Assembly (NCBI RefSeq): GCF_025457605.1
Contig: NZ_JAMZFY010000002.1
Span: 1-64,000, forward strand
Source: Haloarcula laminariae
Lineage (GTDB): Archaea; Halobacteriota; Halobacteria; Halobacteriales; Haloarculaceae
Direction: 5' to 3'
Length of the DNA stretch: 64,000 nt
Shown: positions 25,269 through 35,374 of the stretch, piece after piece
Numbering within the stretch: the stretch's first letter is position 1
Layout of the letters: the number at the start of each line of letters is the position of its first letter
Notes under the pieces: generated by a model
Databases searched by the model: none
What the model saw: the letters and a program-made list of their open reading frames with translations, nothing else
Told to the model about the DNA's origin: nothing
Position numbers and translations under genes: made by a program

Positions 25269-28055
25269 ATGAGCGACCTCGACGAGGCCTACCAACTCGA
25301 CTACTTCGACGAGGCGGGATTCACCCGCCAGGAGTGTGGCGAGTGTGGCGATATGTTCTGGTCGCGGGCCGACCGCGACACCTGTGGCGAGCCCCCGTGT
25401 GCCGAGTACGACTTCATCGACAACCCCGGGTTCGACGAGGAGTACGCCCTCGGGGAGATGCGTGAGGCGTTCCTCTCGTTCTTCGAGGGGCGCGACCACA
25501 CGCGGGTCGACCCGTACCCGGTCGCGGCCAACCGGTGGCGCGACGACGTCTTGCTGACGCAGGCCTCGATATACGACTTCCAGCCGCTCGTGACCAGCGG
25601 GACGACGCCCCCGCCCGCGAACCCGCTGTGTATCTCCCAGCCCTGCATCCGGATGCAGGACATCGACAACGTCGGGAAGACGGGCCGGCACACGATGGCC
25701 TTCGAGATGATGGCCCACCACGCCTTCAACGCGAAGGAGGACATCGAGGACCCCGAGGAGTACGCCTACCAGGGCGAGGTGTACTGGAAGGACGAGACCG
25801 TCCAGTACTGCGTCGAGCTGTTCGAGGAGCTGGGCGCCGACGTCGACGAGCTCACCCTCATTGAGGACCCGTGGGTCGGCGGCGGCAACGCCGGCCCCGC
25901 CTTCGAGGTCATCTACCAGGGCGCCGAGCTGGCGACGCTCGTCTTCATGTCCCTCGAACAGGACCCCGACGGCGAGTACGAGATGAAGGACGGCAACCGC
26001 TACTCGGAGATGGACACCTACATCGTCGACACGGGCTACGGGCTCGAACGGTGGACCTGGGTCTCCCAGGGCACCCCGACGGTGTACGAGGCGGTCTACC
26101 CCGAGATGATATCCTTCCTGAAGGACAACGCCGGCATCGAGCTGTCGGACGAAGAGGCCACAATCGTCCACAACGCGGCCAAGCTGGCGGGCCGGATGGA
26201 CATCGACGAGGCCGAGGACATCGAGGCCGAGCGCGACACCATCGCCGAGCAGGTCGGCGTCGACGTCGCGGAGCTGCGCGAGCTCGTCGGCCCCCTGGAA
26301 GAGATTTACGCCATCGCCGACCACTCCCGCACGCTGGCGTACATGCTCGGGGACGGCATCGTCCCCTCGAACGTCGGGACGGGCTATCTCGCGCGGATGG
26401 TCCTCCGGCGCACGAAGCGGCTGGTCGACAGCGTCGGCGTGGACGCCCCGCTGGACGAGCTCGTCGACATGCAGGCCGACCGGCTGGGCTACGAGAACCG
26501 CGACACGGTCCGGGACATCGTCCGCACCGAGGTCGAGAAGTACCGCGAGACCCTCGACAGGGGCGGCCGGCGAGTGCGCCAGCTGGCCGACGACTACGCC
26601 GAGCGCGGCGAGCCCATCCCGACCGCGGAGCTGGTCGAGCTGTACGACTCACACGGCATCCAGCCGGACATGGTCGAGGAGATAGCGGCCGAGCGCGGGG
26701 TCGACGTCGACGTTCCGGACGACTTCTACGCCGTCGTCGCCGACCGCCACGGCGGGGAGACGGCCGGAGAGGGGGAGGGCGAGGGAACGCCCTACGCCGA
26801 CCGGCTGGCCGAGTTGCCCGACACCGACCGGCTCTACTACGAGGACCAACAGCGCATGGAGTTCGAGGCCGTCGTCCTCGAAGTGTTCGACCGCGACGAC
26901 GACCGCTACGACGTCGTGCTCGACCAGACGATGTTCTACCCGGAGGGCGGTGGCCAGCCGCCGGACCACGGCCACCTCACGACCGACGACAACACCGTCG
27001 AGGTCGAAGACGTACAGCGGTACGACGGCGTCATCCTCCACACCGTCGACGGCGACCCAGGCAAGGGCGAGTTCGTCCGCGGCCAGGTCGACGCCACCCG
27101 CCGCAAGCGGCTGATGCAACACCACACGGCGACCCACATCGTCGTCCACGCCGCCCGGCAGGTGCTGGGCGAGCACGTCCGCCAGGCCGGCGCCCAGAAG
27201 GGCGTCGACTCCGCCCGCATCGACGTGCGCCACTACGACTCCGTCTCCCGCGAGCAGGTCAAGGAGATAGAGTCCACGGCGAACGACCTCGTCCAGGACA
27301 ACGTCACCGTGACCCAGCAGTGGCCCGACCGCAACGAGGCCGAGGCCAAACACGGCTTCGACCTCTATCAGGGCGGTATCCCGGCCGGCGAGCAGATTCG
27401 CCTCATCCAGGTCGGAGAGGACATCCAGGCCTGTGGCGGCACCCACGTCGCCCGGACCGGCGACATCGGGACCATCAAGCTACTGGGAACGGAGCGGATT
27501 CAGGACGGGGTCATCCGGCTGACCTTCGCCGCGGGCGACGCGGCAATCGAGGCCACCCACCGCACGGAGGACGCCCTCTACGAGACCGCCGACACCTTCG
27601 ACGTGGCGCCCCCCGAAGTGCCCGACACCGCGGCCCGTTTCTTCGACGAGTGGAAGGCCCGGGGCAAGGAGATAGAGGAGCTGAAAGAACAGCTGGCGGA
27701 GGCGCGCGCCTCCGGCGGCGGCGACTCCGAGGAGGTCGACGTGGCCGACACGACGGCGGTCGTCCAGCGCATCGACGCCGACATGGACGAACTGCGCGCC
27801 CAGGCCAACGCCGTCGTCGAGCAGGGCCGGATAGCCGTGCTGGGCTCGGGCGCCGACGGCGCCCAGTTCGTCGTCGCGGTCCCCGAGGGCGTCGAGGTCG
27901 ACGCCGGCGAAGTAGTGGGCGAGCTCGCAGGTCGGGTCGGCGGCGGCGGCGGCGGCCCCGCCGACTTCGCCCAGGGCGGCGGCCCCGACGGCGGGAAACT
28001 CGACGACGCCTTGGACGACGCCGAGGACATCCTCCACTCGGTCGCGAACGTCTAA
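25269..28055 (+). CDS. alaS: Alanyl-tRNA synthetase
   Basis: This 928-residue class II enzyme charges tRNA-Ala and edits Ser/Gly mischarging. It begins with the archaeal extension containing Cys pairs ([20 protein letters not shown]). The catalytic region includes [16 protein letters not shown] and HTMAFEMM. The editing domain has the HxxxH motif [12 protein letters not shown] and the C-terminal [13 protein letters not shown] zinc residues. A DHHA1-like Gly-rich C-terminus ends [18 protein letters not shown]. Its TAA overlaps the stop of the convergent antiporter by 4 bp (CTAA). Confidence 0.97.
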   Translation: MSDLDEAYQLDYFDEAGFTRQECGECGDMFWSRADRDTCGEPPCAEYDFIDNPGFDEEYALGEMREAFLSFFEGRDHTRVDPYPVAANRWRDDVLLTQASIYDFQPLVTSGTTPPPANPLCISQPCIRMQDIDNVGKTGRHTMAFEMMAHHAFNAKEDIEDPEEYAYQGEVYWKDETVQYCVELFEELGADVDELTLIEDPWVGGGNAGPAFEVIYQGAELATLVFMSLEQDPDGEYEMKDGNRYSEMDTYIVDTGYGLERWTWVSQGTPTVYEAVYPEMISFLKDNAGIELSDEEATIVHNAAKLAGRMDIDEAEDIEAERDTIAEQVGVDVAELRELVGPLEEIYAIADHSRTLAYMLGDGIVPSNVGTGYLARMVLRRTKRLVDSVGVDAPLDELVDMQADRLGYENRDTVRDIVRTEVEKYRETLDRGGRRVRQLADDYAERGEPIPTAELVELYDSHGIQPDMVEEIAAERGVDVDVPDDFYAVVADRHGGETAGEGEGEGTPYADRLAELPDTDRLYYEDQQRMEFEAVVLEVFDRDDDRYDVVLDQTMFYPEGGGQPPDHGHLTTDDNTVEVEDVQRYDGVILHTVDGDPGKGEFVRGQVDATRRKRLMQHHTATHIVVHAARQVLGEHVRQAGAQKGVDSARIDVRHYDSVSREQVKEIESTANDLVQDNVTVTQQWPDRNEAEAKHGFDLYQGGIPAGEQIRLIQVGEDIQACGGTHVARTGDIGTIKLLGTERIQDGVIRLTFAAGDAAIEATHRTEDALYETADTFDVAPPEVPDTAARFFDEWKARGKEIEELKEQLAEARASGGGDSEEVDVADTTAVVQRIDADMDELRAQANAVVEQGRIAVLGSGADGAQFVVAVPEGVEVDAGEVVGELAGRVGGGGGGPADFAQGGGPDGGKLDDALDDAEDILHSVANV

Positions 28056-29941
28056 TCTCCTCGTAACACTCGTCTCGCGGACTGCATCGCCGTGTTTGTC
28101 TCACAGACCAGCGTCAGGTGGTCCCCACGCGAGACGACGAACTCGCCGTCGGGCACCCGGTCCTCCCCGCCGGCGCTGACCATCGCCACGAGACAGCCGT
28201 CGGGCAGCGAGTCGGTGAGCGCGTCGACGGACCGGTCGGCCAGCGACTCGTTTCGCAACTCGACTTCCAGCACGTCGCCGGTCTTGCCGGCGTCGGCCAG
28301 CCAGTGGGACAGCGCCGGCCGTTCGATGGCGTCGTCGATGGCGTCGGCGACGGCGAAGCCGGCCGAGATGGTCTCGACGTCCAGGTCCGCGAAGGCCTCG
28401 ACGTTGTCCGGGTTGTTGGCCCGCGCGACGACGGTGTCGACGTCGAACCGGGTGGTCGCGAGCTGGGCGACAAGCAGGTTCACGTCGTCGTCCGCGGTCG
28501 CGGCGACGACGACCCCCGCGCGGCCCGCATCGGCCGATTCGAGCGTGCTGGCGTCGGTCGCGTCCCCGTTGACGACGCGATACCCCTCGTTGCGGGCGCG
28601 CTCGACGGCGTCGGTGTCGGTGTCGACGAGGGTTACCTCCTCGCCGCGCGCCTCGAAGCGGTCGGCCAGTTCCGTGCCGACGCGACCGGCGCCGACGACG
28701 AGCGTCTGTGTAGGCAAGATGTCCAGCCCCTGTGCGATGTGACGGGCCAGCCCGCCTTGAAAGATGACGGTCGCGAAGATGACGAGAAACACCGTCCCCA
28801 CGAGGACGGTCGCGGCGCGGGGGTTCGTCGGCCGCAGCTCGATGGCAAAGAGGGTCGCGACCGACGCCGGGATGATGCCGCGGGGCCCCATCACGCCGAC
28901 GAACACCCGCTCGCGCGCGCTCATCGACCCGCCGATAGTCGAGAGGGCGACGCCGAGGGGCCGGATGACGGCGATGACGACGACCACGACGGCGACACCG
29001 CCTAGCCCGAGCGCCCGGAGGTCCGAAAAGGAGAGCAGCGCGGCCAGCACGACGAAGACGAAAGAGAGGACGAAGACGGTGATGCCGCCCTTGAACTCCG
29101 CGACGTCGGACTCGTGGGGGATGTCGGCGTTGCCCAGCACGACGCCGGCGACGGCCGCGGCCGCGATACCGGCTTCCGAGAGGAGGCTACTGCCCACGGC
29201 GTAGGCGACCAGCGCGGCCGTCAGCACGACCAGTCGGGCGTTCTGTGTGGCGTTGTCCTGCGAGAGCGAGACGTACCGGGGGAGCAGGGCGACGGCCCCG
29301 CCGACGAGGACGCCGACGAGGACGCCGACCAGCAGGCGCGCGAGGAACGCCTCGACGACGACCAGCGGCGAGGCGGTCTCGGCGACGACGAACTCGAAGG
29401 TCGCGACGGCGAGGACGGCCGCGACGACGTCGTTGATGATACCCTCGGTCTCCAGCGCGGCCGCGACCCGCTCGCGGACCGGGACGACGCTCATGATGGG
29501 CGTGATGACCGTCGGCCCGGTCGCCACCAGCAGCGACCCGACGAGGACCGCGACCGGCCACGAGGTGGCGAAGACGAACCGGACGGCGAGGGCCGTCCCG
29601 ACCAACGAGACGAGCGCGCCGACGGTGACCAGCCCCAGCGCCTCGCGGGAGGCCTCCCGGACCCGCTCGACGGTGAGGTGGAAGGCCCCCTCGAAGACGA
29701 TGATACCGACGCTGAGCCCGACGATGGCCTGCAGTCCGGCCTGTCCGAACTGGGCCGGGTCGACGAGCCCGAGCCCCTGCGGGCCGACCAGAACCCCGGC
29801 CACGAGCAGGAACGCCACGCTGGGGACCTGGAGGCGGTCGGCGAGCAGCTGGGCGGCGACACCGATGCCGGCGACGGCGACGACGGCGCCGATGAGTGAC
29901 GTTGCCCCGGACACGCCCGGGGGTTGGCGAGCCGTCCCCAT
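28052..29941 (-). CDS. Cation/proton antiporter with C-terminal RCK domains
   Basis: This 629-residue membrane protein has about 12 hydrophobic helices in residues 15-400 with the NhaP/CPA1-type pattern ([20 protein letters not shown], then [15 protein letters not shown]). The cytoplasmic TrkA-N nucleotide-binding domain ([20 protein letters not shown], about 410-540) and a TrkA-C domain follow. It probably exchanges Na+ or K+ for H+ under nucleotide control, which fits a halophile. The ion cannot be read from sequence. It is convergent with alaS. Confidence 0.9.
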   Translation of the reverse strand: MGTARQPPGVSGATSLIGAVVAVAGIGVAAQLLADRLQVPSVAFLLVAGVLVGPQGLGLVDPAQFGQAGLQAIVGLSVGIIVFEGAFHLTVERVREASREALGLVTVGALVSLVGTALAVRFVFATSWPVAVLVGSLLVATGPTVITPIMSVVPVRERVAAALETEGIINDVVAAVLAVATFEFVVAETASPLVVVEAFLARLLVGVLVGVLVGGAVALLPRYVSLSQDNATQNARLVVLTAALVAYAVGSSLLSEAGIAAAAVAGVVLGNADIPHESDVAEFKGGITVFVLSFVFVVLAALLSFSDLRALGLGGVAVVVVVIAVIRPLGVALSTIGGSMSARERVFVGVMGPRGIIPASVATLFAIELRPTNPRAATVLVGTVFLVIFATVIFQGGLARHIAQGLDILPTQTLVVGAGRVGTELADRFEARGEEVTLVDTDTDAVERARNEGYRVVNGDATDASTLESADAGRAGVVVAATADDDVNLLVAQLATTRFDVDTVVARANNPDNVEAFADLDVETISAGFAVADAIDDAIERPALSHWLADAGKTGDVLEVELRNESLADRSVDALTDSLPDGCLVAMVSAGGEDRVPDGEFVVSRGDHLTLVCETNTAMQSARRVLRGD

Positions 29942-29992
29942 AGACGTGTGGCTTCGAAACAGTGACCCGGGGCGCGGGCGAACGGGCGGATA

Positions 29993-30760
29993 ATGCCTGC
30001 CGCATCCAACGGTGGCGCCTCACTGCACTACGAGACGACGGGCGAGGGACCCACCGTGGTCTTCGTCGGCGACGCCGGCTACGGCGCGTGGCTGTGGGGG
30101 TGGCACCACGACGCCGTCGCGGGCCCCTACGAGGCGCTGGTGTGGGACCTCCGGGGGACCGGCGAGTCGGACGCTGTCGGACCGTACGACGTGGACACCT
30201 TCGCCGCCGACCTCGAAGCCGTCCTCGCCGACCACGGCGTCCGGAACGCCCACCTCGTCGGCGCGGGGCTGGGCGGGATGGTCGCCCTGCAGTACGCCCA
30301 CGAGTACGGCCGCGCGCGCACGCTGACGCTGTACAACACCGGGGCGTCGGGCGACGCCGTCGACGCCGACGCGCTGGAGCGACTCTCGCTTGACGCCGGC
30401 CCGGAGCAGTCGCTCGCGGGGGCGTTCTCCCCCGCGTTCCGCGAGAACGCGGCCGACCTCGTCGCGGACGTCACCGACTGGCGGCGCGAGGAGGACGCGA
30501 CCGGCGACGCCTTCGCCGGCCAGGCCGCGGCGATGACCGGCTTCGAACCCCCGCCGCTGTACGAGGTGACCCTGCCGACGGAGGTGTACTACGGCGTCGA
30601 CGACCCCGTCGTGCCCGGCGACGGCGCCGAGTCGCTGGCGCGGGACCTGCCCCGCGGAACCGCGACGGCCGTCGAGGGGCGTCACCTGTCGTTCGTCGAG
30701 CACGCGACCGCCGTCACCGACCGCCTGGTCGCGTTCCTGGACGACCACGCCGCCGACTGA
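29993..30760 (+). CDS. Alpha/beta-hydrolase-fold protein lacking the nucleophile serine
   Basis: This 255-residue protein has the complete alpha/beta-hydrolase fold. The oxyanion region is FVGDAGYGAWLWGWHHD, the acid is in YYGVDDPVVPGD, and the His is in EGRHLSFVEHA. The nucleophile elbow (normally GxSxG) reads GAGLGG at residues 90-95, with Gly92 in place of Ser. The family normally hydrolyses esters or similar bonds. Here the function may be non-catalytic, or another residue may serve. It is divergent from the antiporter gene 51 bp away. Confidence 0.85.
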   Translation: MPAASNGGASLHYETTGEGPTVVFVGDAGYGAWLWGWHHDAVAGPYEALVWDLRGTGESDAVGPYDVDTFAADLEAVLADHGVRNAHLVGAGLGGMVALQYAHEYGRARTLTLYNTGASGDAVDADALERLSLDAGPEQSLAGAFSPAFRENAADLVADVTDWRREEDATGDAFAGQAAAMTGFEPPPLYEVTLPTEVYYGVDDPVVPGDGAESLARDLPRGTATAVEGRHLSFVEHATAVTDRLVAFLDDHAAD

Positions 30761-30834
30761 GCGGCGTCACCGACAGCGGCAGCGATAGCCGCCGATACGT
30801 GGGCTTTTAGTCGTCGAACCGCTGTCAATCGGTA

Positions 30835-31548
30835 ATGAGTCTGCGTATCGCTCTGCTGAACGCGGCCCACGACGGCTCGGACAACCGTCGGAACTTCCGA
30901 CGGGAGCTCGACGCCGACCTCGTGGAGTTCGACGTCACCGAGCGCGAGCTACCCGGCAGTTTCGCGTTCGACGCGTGTCTCGTCACCGGCTCGCGGGCCT
31001 CGGTCTACTGGGACGAGCCCTGGATCGCCGACCTCGAAGGCTGGGTCAGCGAGGCAATCGACGAGGGTATCCCGTTTCTCGGGGTGTGTTTCGGCCACCA
31101 GCTGCTCGCCCACGCGCTGGGCGGGACCGTCGAGGCGATGGACGACTACGAAATCGGCTACCGGACCGTCACACACGACGGAGCGAACCCGCTGCTCGAC
31201 GGCGTCGACGAGGAGTTCACCGTCTTCACCACCCACTCGGACCACGTCGCCGAGCTGCCGCCCGGCGCGACCCAGTTCGCCGAGAACGACTACGGCGTCC
31301 ACGGCTTCCGCCACGGCGACGTCTTCGCCGTGCAGTTCCACCCCGAGTACGACCCCACGACCGCCGAGGACGTCGCCTCGGGCAAGGACCTCCCCGACGA
31401 GCGCATAGAGCGCGTCCTCGACGGCATCACCGAGACGAACTACCGGGCGGCCTGCGAGGCCAAGCGGCTGTTCGACAACTTCACCGACTACGCCCGCGAC
31501 CAGCGCGTCGCCGGCGGCGCGGGCGAGCAGGTCGCGAGCGACGACTGA
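30835..31548 (+). CDS. Class I glutamine amidotransferase-like protein
   Basis: This 237-residue protein resembles the GMP-synthase-type amidotransferase domain. The nucleophile Cys sits in LGVCFGHQLLAHALGG, and the His/Glu pair in QFHPEYDP. It is a stand-alone domain with no synthetase partner next to it. The first residues (LRIALLNAAHDGSDNRRNFR) are typical of haloarchaeal members annotated as 'GMP synthase-like'. The amide acceptor is unknown. Confidence 0.9.
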   Translation: MSLRIALLNAAHDGSDNRRNFRRELDADLVEFDVTERELPGSFAFDACLVTGSRASVYWDEPWIADLEGWVSEAIDEGIPFLGVCFGHQLLAHALGGTVEAMDDYEIGYRTVTHDGANPLLDGVDEEFTVFTTHSDHVAELPPGATQFAENDYGVHGFRHGDVFAVQFHPEYDPTTAEDVASGKDLPDERIERVLDGITETNYRAACEAKRLFDNFTDYARDQRVAGGAGEQVASDD

Positions 31549-31588
31549 TACCGCCGGTCGCCTCCGGCGAGCTTCTCGCGGTGCGGGA

Positions 31589-32095
31589 TTACGCCACGCC
31601 GGCACGGCCGGCGGTGAAGCCGAAACGGGTCAGTAGCGCCTGTTGTGCGACCAGGACGCCGACGGCCAGCACGATAATCGCACCCTCCAGCGGCGCGGCG
31701 AGGATACCCAGCCCGACGATGAGCGTCGTCGCACAGGCCGGGGCGTGGCCGGTGTCGGTGAGGGCCATCCCGGCCGTGGTGAGCACGACGGCGACGACGC
31801 CGCTCGCCGCGAGTCGGAGGCCGGCCATCGAGCCGGGACCGGTCGAGGCGGTGACGACAGCGCCGCCGGCGATGGCGTGATAGGCGATGAGCCCGGCGAC
31901 GACGCCGACGGCGTGCCCGCCCAGCACCCGCCGAGCCGCCGATGCCCGGGCCGACGGCCGCGTGGCGAAGAGATACGCCGTGGGGCCCAGACTCGGGAAC
32001 AGGAAGGGGAGCCCGGTGAGCCAGACGACCCCGCCAAGCACCACGAGCAGGGCGCCGGCGTAGCTCGCCTCTCGGAACCAGGGACCGTCGAACAC
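31589..32095 (-). CDS. HPP-family membrane protein
   Basis: This 168-residue protein has four to five hydrophobic helices. The HPP-type signature region reads FPSLGPTAYLFATRPSA, and a second conserved stretch is TGHAPACATTLIVGLGILA. Bacterial and plant relatives have been linked to nitrite transport, but I would not transfer that function here. It is convergent with the amidotransferase gene. Confidence 0.8.
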   Translation of the reverse strand: MFDGPWFREASYAGALLVVLGGVVWLTGLPFLFPSLGPTAYLFATRPSARASAARRVLGGHAVGVVAGLIAYHAIAGGAVVTASTGPGSMAGLRLAASGVVAVVLTTAGMALTDTGHAPACATTLIVGLGILAAPLEGAIIVLAVGVLVAQQALLTRFGFTAGRAGVA

Positions 32096-32206
32096 TGTGG
32101 CCGAACGTTCCCGTCACCGGGCAAAACAGTACCGTTCGGTACCGGTCAGTTCGAGTGTGCGAGAACAGAGGTGTGGGCCGTGTAGACAGCGAGTCCGACG
32201 GAAGCC

Positions 32207-32371
32207 TTACTCCCGCCGGTCGATATCGAGTTCGTCCTCGAGGTCGTCGAGCCAGTCGGCGTCTTCGAGCTCGGCCATCTGCTCGCGGAAGTGCGTCTTG
32301 CAGACGCCGACCTTGATCCCGTCGCTGTCGACGGCGATGTCCGCGTCGCGGTCGCAGTAGTGACACTGCAT
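32207..32371 (-). CDS. Very small Cys/His protein (DUF6757-like)
   Basis: This 54-residue protein begins MQCHYCDRDADIAVDSDG and continues KVGVCKTHFREQM. The Cys-x-x-Cys and Cys-x-x-His pairs could bind one zinc ion. The rest is acidic and probably helical (ELEDADWLDDLEDELDIDRR). I recall a haloarchaeal family of this kind (DUF6757). It is tandem with the upstream PHP gene (69 bp apart). Confidence 0.75.
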   Translation of the reverse strand: MQCHYCDRDADIAVDSDGIKVGVCKTHFREQMAELEDADWLDDLEDELDIDRRE

Positions 32372-32440
32372 ACGTGAGGGTTGGACCCGCGGGGCATTGA
32401 ACCCTCGGTTTCCGTCTGCCAGCCGTCAGACGGAACGCGG

Positions 32441-33220
32441 TCAGTCCCGGGCGATGGCCTCCCGAACCCGGGCCCACGCGGCCCCGTCGAGACCCGCCAC
32501 CCCCAGCCGGTCGTCGTGGGCGTCACTCCCGCCGGTCGGGAGCAGGTCGTGGCGCTCGATTGAGGCGTCGAGGCGGTCGGTGTCGACGGGGTGGTCGTAG
32601 GGGTACCACCGTTCGACGGCGTCCAGGTCCCCACAGCGAGCCAGCGCGGCGTCGGTGTCGCGGTACCGGAACGGGTGGGCCAGCCCGACCAGCCCGCAGG
32701 CGTCGGCGAGCAGCTCGCGGCCACGCTCGAAGTCGGGGACCGCCCGCGGGACGTAACAGGGGCAGTCGTCGCCGATGAGGTCGTCGAACACCCCCTGGAC
32801 GCTGTACTCGGAGACCTCGGCGACGGCACGGGCGATGTGGGGCCGGCCCAACCCGGCGCGGGGTTCGACCGGCAGCGACCGGTCCAGGCGGTCCTCGACG
32901 CAGCCGATGATAGCCCGGCCCCGTTCCCGGCGGTCCCGCTGGATGCGGGCACACTCGGCGCGGAGGGCGTCGGTCGGCTCGACGCCGTAGCCCAGCAGGT
33001 CGAGCCGCTGTTCGCCCGCGTCGACGCGCAGCTCGATACCGTGGACGACCGTCACGCCGTCGCGGGTCGTCACCGGGCCGTCGAGGGCGGGCTGGAGCCG
33101 GTCGTGGTCGGTGACCGCGACCGCCTCGACCCCGGCGTCGGCGGCCGCGGCCGGGAGCGCATCGAGCGTGAGCGAGCCGTCAGAGCGCGTCGTGTGTACG
33201 TGGAGGTCCGCGGCGACCAT
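32441..33220 (-). CDS. PHP-domain metal-dependent phosphoesterase
   Basis: This 259-residue hydrolase has the PHP motifs in order: DLHVHTTRSDG, VTDHDRL, VHGIELRV, GLAHPFRYRD and GGSDAHDDR. These His and Asp residues form a trinuclear metal site. Relatives include bacterial 3',5'-nucleotide phosphatases and histidinol phosphatase. The substrate here is open. The ATG at 33220 was chosen because the region upstream is not conserved-looking. Confidence 0.9.
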   Translation of the reverse strand: MVAADLHVHTTRSDGSLTLDALPAAAADAGVEAVAVTDHDRLQPALDGPVTTRDGVTVVHGIELRVDAGEQRLDLLGYGVEPTDALRAECARIQRDRRERGRAIIGCVEDRLDRSLPVEPRAGLGRPHIARAVAEVSEYSVQGVFDDLIGDDCPCYVPRAVPDFERGRELLADACGLVGLAHPFRYRDTDAALARCGDLDAVERWYPYDHPVDTDRLDASIERHDLLPTGGSDAHDDRLGVAGLDGAAWARVREAIARD

Positions 33221-33351
33221 ATGGCCACACGGACGCCCAGCGGCAAGCCAGTTGCTCCCCGACCGTGCCACGCCGACCCAATTAATGCCATTACGGAATA
33301 TTATCATTAAAGACCATGAGGTTTATGTCCCCCGAGTCTCTCCCCTGTGGT

Positions 33352-33639
33352 ATGACGATGCTAACAGACGCGGCGGAGGCGTTCGACGCACACCAGTACC
33401 CGATGACCACGGAGGAACTCATCGAGGCCGACGGCGACATCACCCTGGAACTACCGAACGGGACCGAGAAGCTGGCCGACGCGCTCTCGCGGTCGGCCCC
33501 GGAGACGTTCGAGACGGCGGAAGACGCGCGACTGGCCGCCTACAACGGCGTCTCTGGCAAGGCTATCGGCCGGAAGGGGTACTCGGACCGGGACCCGGTC
33601 TGCATGGGCGAGGACGGCCCGGAAGAAGTCTCGTTCTGA
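33352..33639 (+). CDS. Small haloarchaeal protein, DUF5789-like
   Basis: This 95-residue acidic protein has a central PMTTEELIEADGDITLELPN and a C-terminus GVSGKAIGRKGYSDRDP followed by GPEEVSF. This matches what I know of the DUF5789 family, which has no known function. A GGTTTATGTCC box at 33320-33330 lies about 25 nt upstream of the ATG at 33352, arguing for this start and a leaderless message. Confidence 0.8.
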   Translation: MTMLTDAAEAFDAHQYPMTTEELIEADGDITLELPNGTEKLADALSRSAPETFETAEDARLAAYNGVSGKAIGRKGYSDRDPVCMGEDGPEEVSF

Positions 33640-33693
33640 GCGGCGGCGGCCCCAGCTACACTTTTTTCGGCGACGACGACCGACCAGCCTCGC

Positions 33694-33930
33694 CTAGAGC
33701 CCGTAGTCGTCGTCCATCTGGGCGGGGTCTTGCTGTTCGGCCGTGGTCTGGCCGAACATCTCGTCGTCGACCGGCGACTCCGACTCGTCGGTGGTGACGT
33801 TGTACGCCGAGATACCGCGTTTCAGCAGGTCCTCGACGGCCTGGTCGCGGTTGAGGAACTCCCCCTGTTCGACGAGGCGCTGGATGTCGGAGTCGACCTG
33901 GTCCGGCAGTGACAGTTTGATTCGGCTCAT
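33694..33930 (-). CDS. Ribbon-helix-helix DNA-binding regulator
   Basis: In this 78-residue protein the first 45 residues form a typical RHH unit: strand RIKLSLPDQV, helix DSDIQRLVEQGEF, turn LNRDQAVEDLLKRGI. The tail is acidic and disordered (ESPVDDEMFGQTTAEQQDPA). The layout resembles the small CdrS/CdrL cell-division regulators of haloarchaea, but other CopG-like families look similar. A GTTATATACTC box about 25 nt upstream gives a leaderless transcript. Its target is unknown. Confidence 0.75.
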   Translation of the reverse strand: MSRIKLSLPDQVDSDIQRLVEQGEFLNRDQAVEDLLKRGISAYNVTTDESESPVDDEMFGQTTAEQQDPAQMDDDYGL

Positions 33931-34010
33931 ATAGCCCGGCTTATCTTGTCGAGTATATAACCCTGTTGCCGAAAGCGCTAGGAAGGGCGCGGGGCTCCAC
34001 TGAGGGGCGC

Positions 34011-34204
34011 GCTACTGCTCTCCGGCTCCCGAGGGTCGCCGTTCCGCCGAGGGCCGCTCCCGGTGGTCGCGCCCCTCGCTACTGCTCTCCGGCTCCTGAG
34101 AGTCGCCTTCGAGACGATTCACTATGCGAATCGTTTCGCTACCGCTCCACGGCTCCCAAGGGTCGCCGTTCCGCCGAGGGCCGCTCCCGTTGGTCGCGCC
34201 CCTC
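34011..34204. repeat. Three tandem 60-67 bp repeats abutting a gene end
   Basis: Units begin GCTACTGCTC at 34011, GCTACTGCTC at 34078 and GCTACCGCTC at 34138. The next GCTACCGCTC, at 34205, is the end of the adjacent gene including its stop codon. Units 1 and 3 are nearly identical over 67 bp. Unit 2 shares the first 28 bp but carries a different palindromic insert (ACGATTC ... GAATCGT). No gene is inside. Confidence 0.85.
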
Positions 34205-34205
34205 G

Positions 34206-34616
34206 CTACCGCTCGAGAAAGTCGGGTCTGTCGACCGGCTCGGTGCTGTCGACGTCCTGGCGGTCGAGCAGGTCGCCCGAGTCGAGCGCGCCGGGGAGGC
34301 TGTCCCGCCCGCTCGTCGGGACGTCGTCGGGGTCGACCGTCGTCACCTCGCCCTGGACCAGTTCGGCCCAGACGGCGTCGGCGTCGTCGGCGCCGGGGTC
34401 GGCGGCGGCCTTGGCCTCGTTGCGGCCCTCCTCGTAGGCGAGTTCGACCATGCTGCGGTGGTACGCCGACTCCATCTCGGCGTAGATGGCTTTCAGCGCC
34501 TCGCGGTTGTCCTCGCCCAGGCGCTCGGCGACGCCGATGGCGTAGGCCCGCGTCGTCGCTTCGTCCTTGTCCATCGACTCCCACCCGCTGTCGAACTCGC
34601 GCTCGTAGCGGCTCAT
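34206..34616 (-). CDS. Helical protein encoded in an operon with a KaiC-like ATPase
   Basis: In this 136-residue protein the first 70 residues are mainly helical (YAIGVAERLGEDNREALKAI, then EMESAYHRSMVELAYEEGRN). The rest is an acidic, likely disordered tail ending RPDFLER. I do not recognise a family. Its ATG overlaps the stop of the KaiC-like gene (ATGA), so it is translationally coupled and probably acts with that ATPase. Its last codons are echoed in the repeats downstream. Confidence 0.75.
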   Translation of the reverse strand: MSRYEREFDSGWESMDKDEATTRAYAIGVAERLGEDNREALKAIYAEMESAYHRSMVELAYEEGRNEAKAAADPGADDADAVWAELVQGEVTTVDPDDVPTSGRDSLPGALDSGDLLDRQDVDSTEPVDRPDFLER

Positions 34617-35299
34617 GACTCGATTTTCTCGTCGGCGTGGACCTGCAGGCCGCTGTCGGTGAAGGTTATCTTGCGGATGTCACAGTCGATGGCGGTGCCG
34701 CGCATCTTGATGACCTGGACGCCGCGGGTCATGCTTCCGCCGTCCAGGAAGTTGTGGAAGAAGATGACGCCGTGAGCGAGGTAGTGCTCGTCGCTGTACG
34801 AGGAGGGGTCGGTCATCTCCGAAATCAGAAGCGTCGTCGCGTCGGTCTGTTTCAGCGCCGAGAGAAAGCCCGTTATCTCGCTGTCGACGTCGTTCATGAA
34901 ATGCTGCAACAGCATCGTCGAGTCGATGACGACGCGCTGGATGTCGTTTTGCTCGATGTAGGCGACCAATCGGTTCGTCAGGCCGCCCTCGGTCCCGAAC
35001 TGGGTGATGGTCCGTTTGCCGCTCTCGGTGACGAGGTTGAGAAACTGGACGGCGTCGGACTGCATCGCCCGGTCGAAGCCGAAGTCGTAGCCGGCCATGT
35101 CCTGCATCAGCTCCTCTTTGGTCTCGTGCATCGTCACGTAGAGACAGGTCTCGCCCTCCTTGGCGCCCTGTGTCATGAACTGCGAACAGAAGGTGGTCTT
35201 CCCGCTTCCCGGCGGGCCGCTGACGACGTAGAGACGGTCGGGGAGCAACCCCCCCTCGACGAGGTCGTCGAATCCGGGGACACCGGTGGAGAGTCGCAT
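34613..35299 (-). CDS. KaiC-like RecA-superfamily ATPase
   Basis: This 228-residue single-domain ATPase is of the RAD55/KaiC type. It starts STGVPGFDDLVEGGLLPDRL and has Walker A SGPPGSGKTTFCSQF. A Walker B-like strand, RVVIDSTMLLQHF, follows. The family includes ArlH, GvpD and the archaeal 'HTR-like' signalling proteins, and typically acts as a nucleotide-dependent switch. The ATG at 35299 is preferred, with an ACATATGCC box about 25 nt upstream. It is the first gene of a two-gene operon. Confidence 0.85.
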   Translation of the reverse strand: MRLSTGVPGFDDLVEGGLLPDRLYVVSGPPGSGKTTFCSQFMTQGAKEGETCLYVTMHETKEELMQDMAGYDFGFDRAMQSDAVQFLNLVTESGKRTITQFGTEGGLTNRLVAYIEQNDIQRVVIDSTMLLQHFMNDVDSEITGFLSALKQTDATTLLISEMTDPSSYSDEHYLAHGVIFFHNFLDGGSMTRGVQVIKMRGTAIDCDIRKITFTDSGLQVHADEKIES

Positions 35300-35374
35300 A
35301 TCACCAGCGTGCGCGCGTCGTGGCATATGTCTTCGTGTTCTGTTTTCACCGGTGATAACTCTCCCGGCCCGAAT

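Noticed and set aside
34011-34204. Possible CRISPR array
   Set aside because: The units are 60-67 bp, contiguous, and without unique spacers. There are no cas genes. They are tandem copies tied to a gene end.
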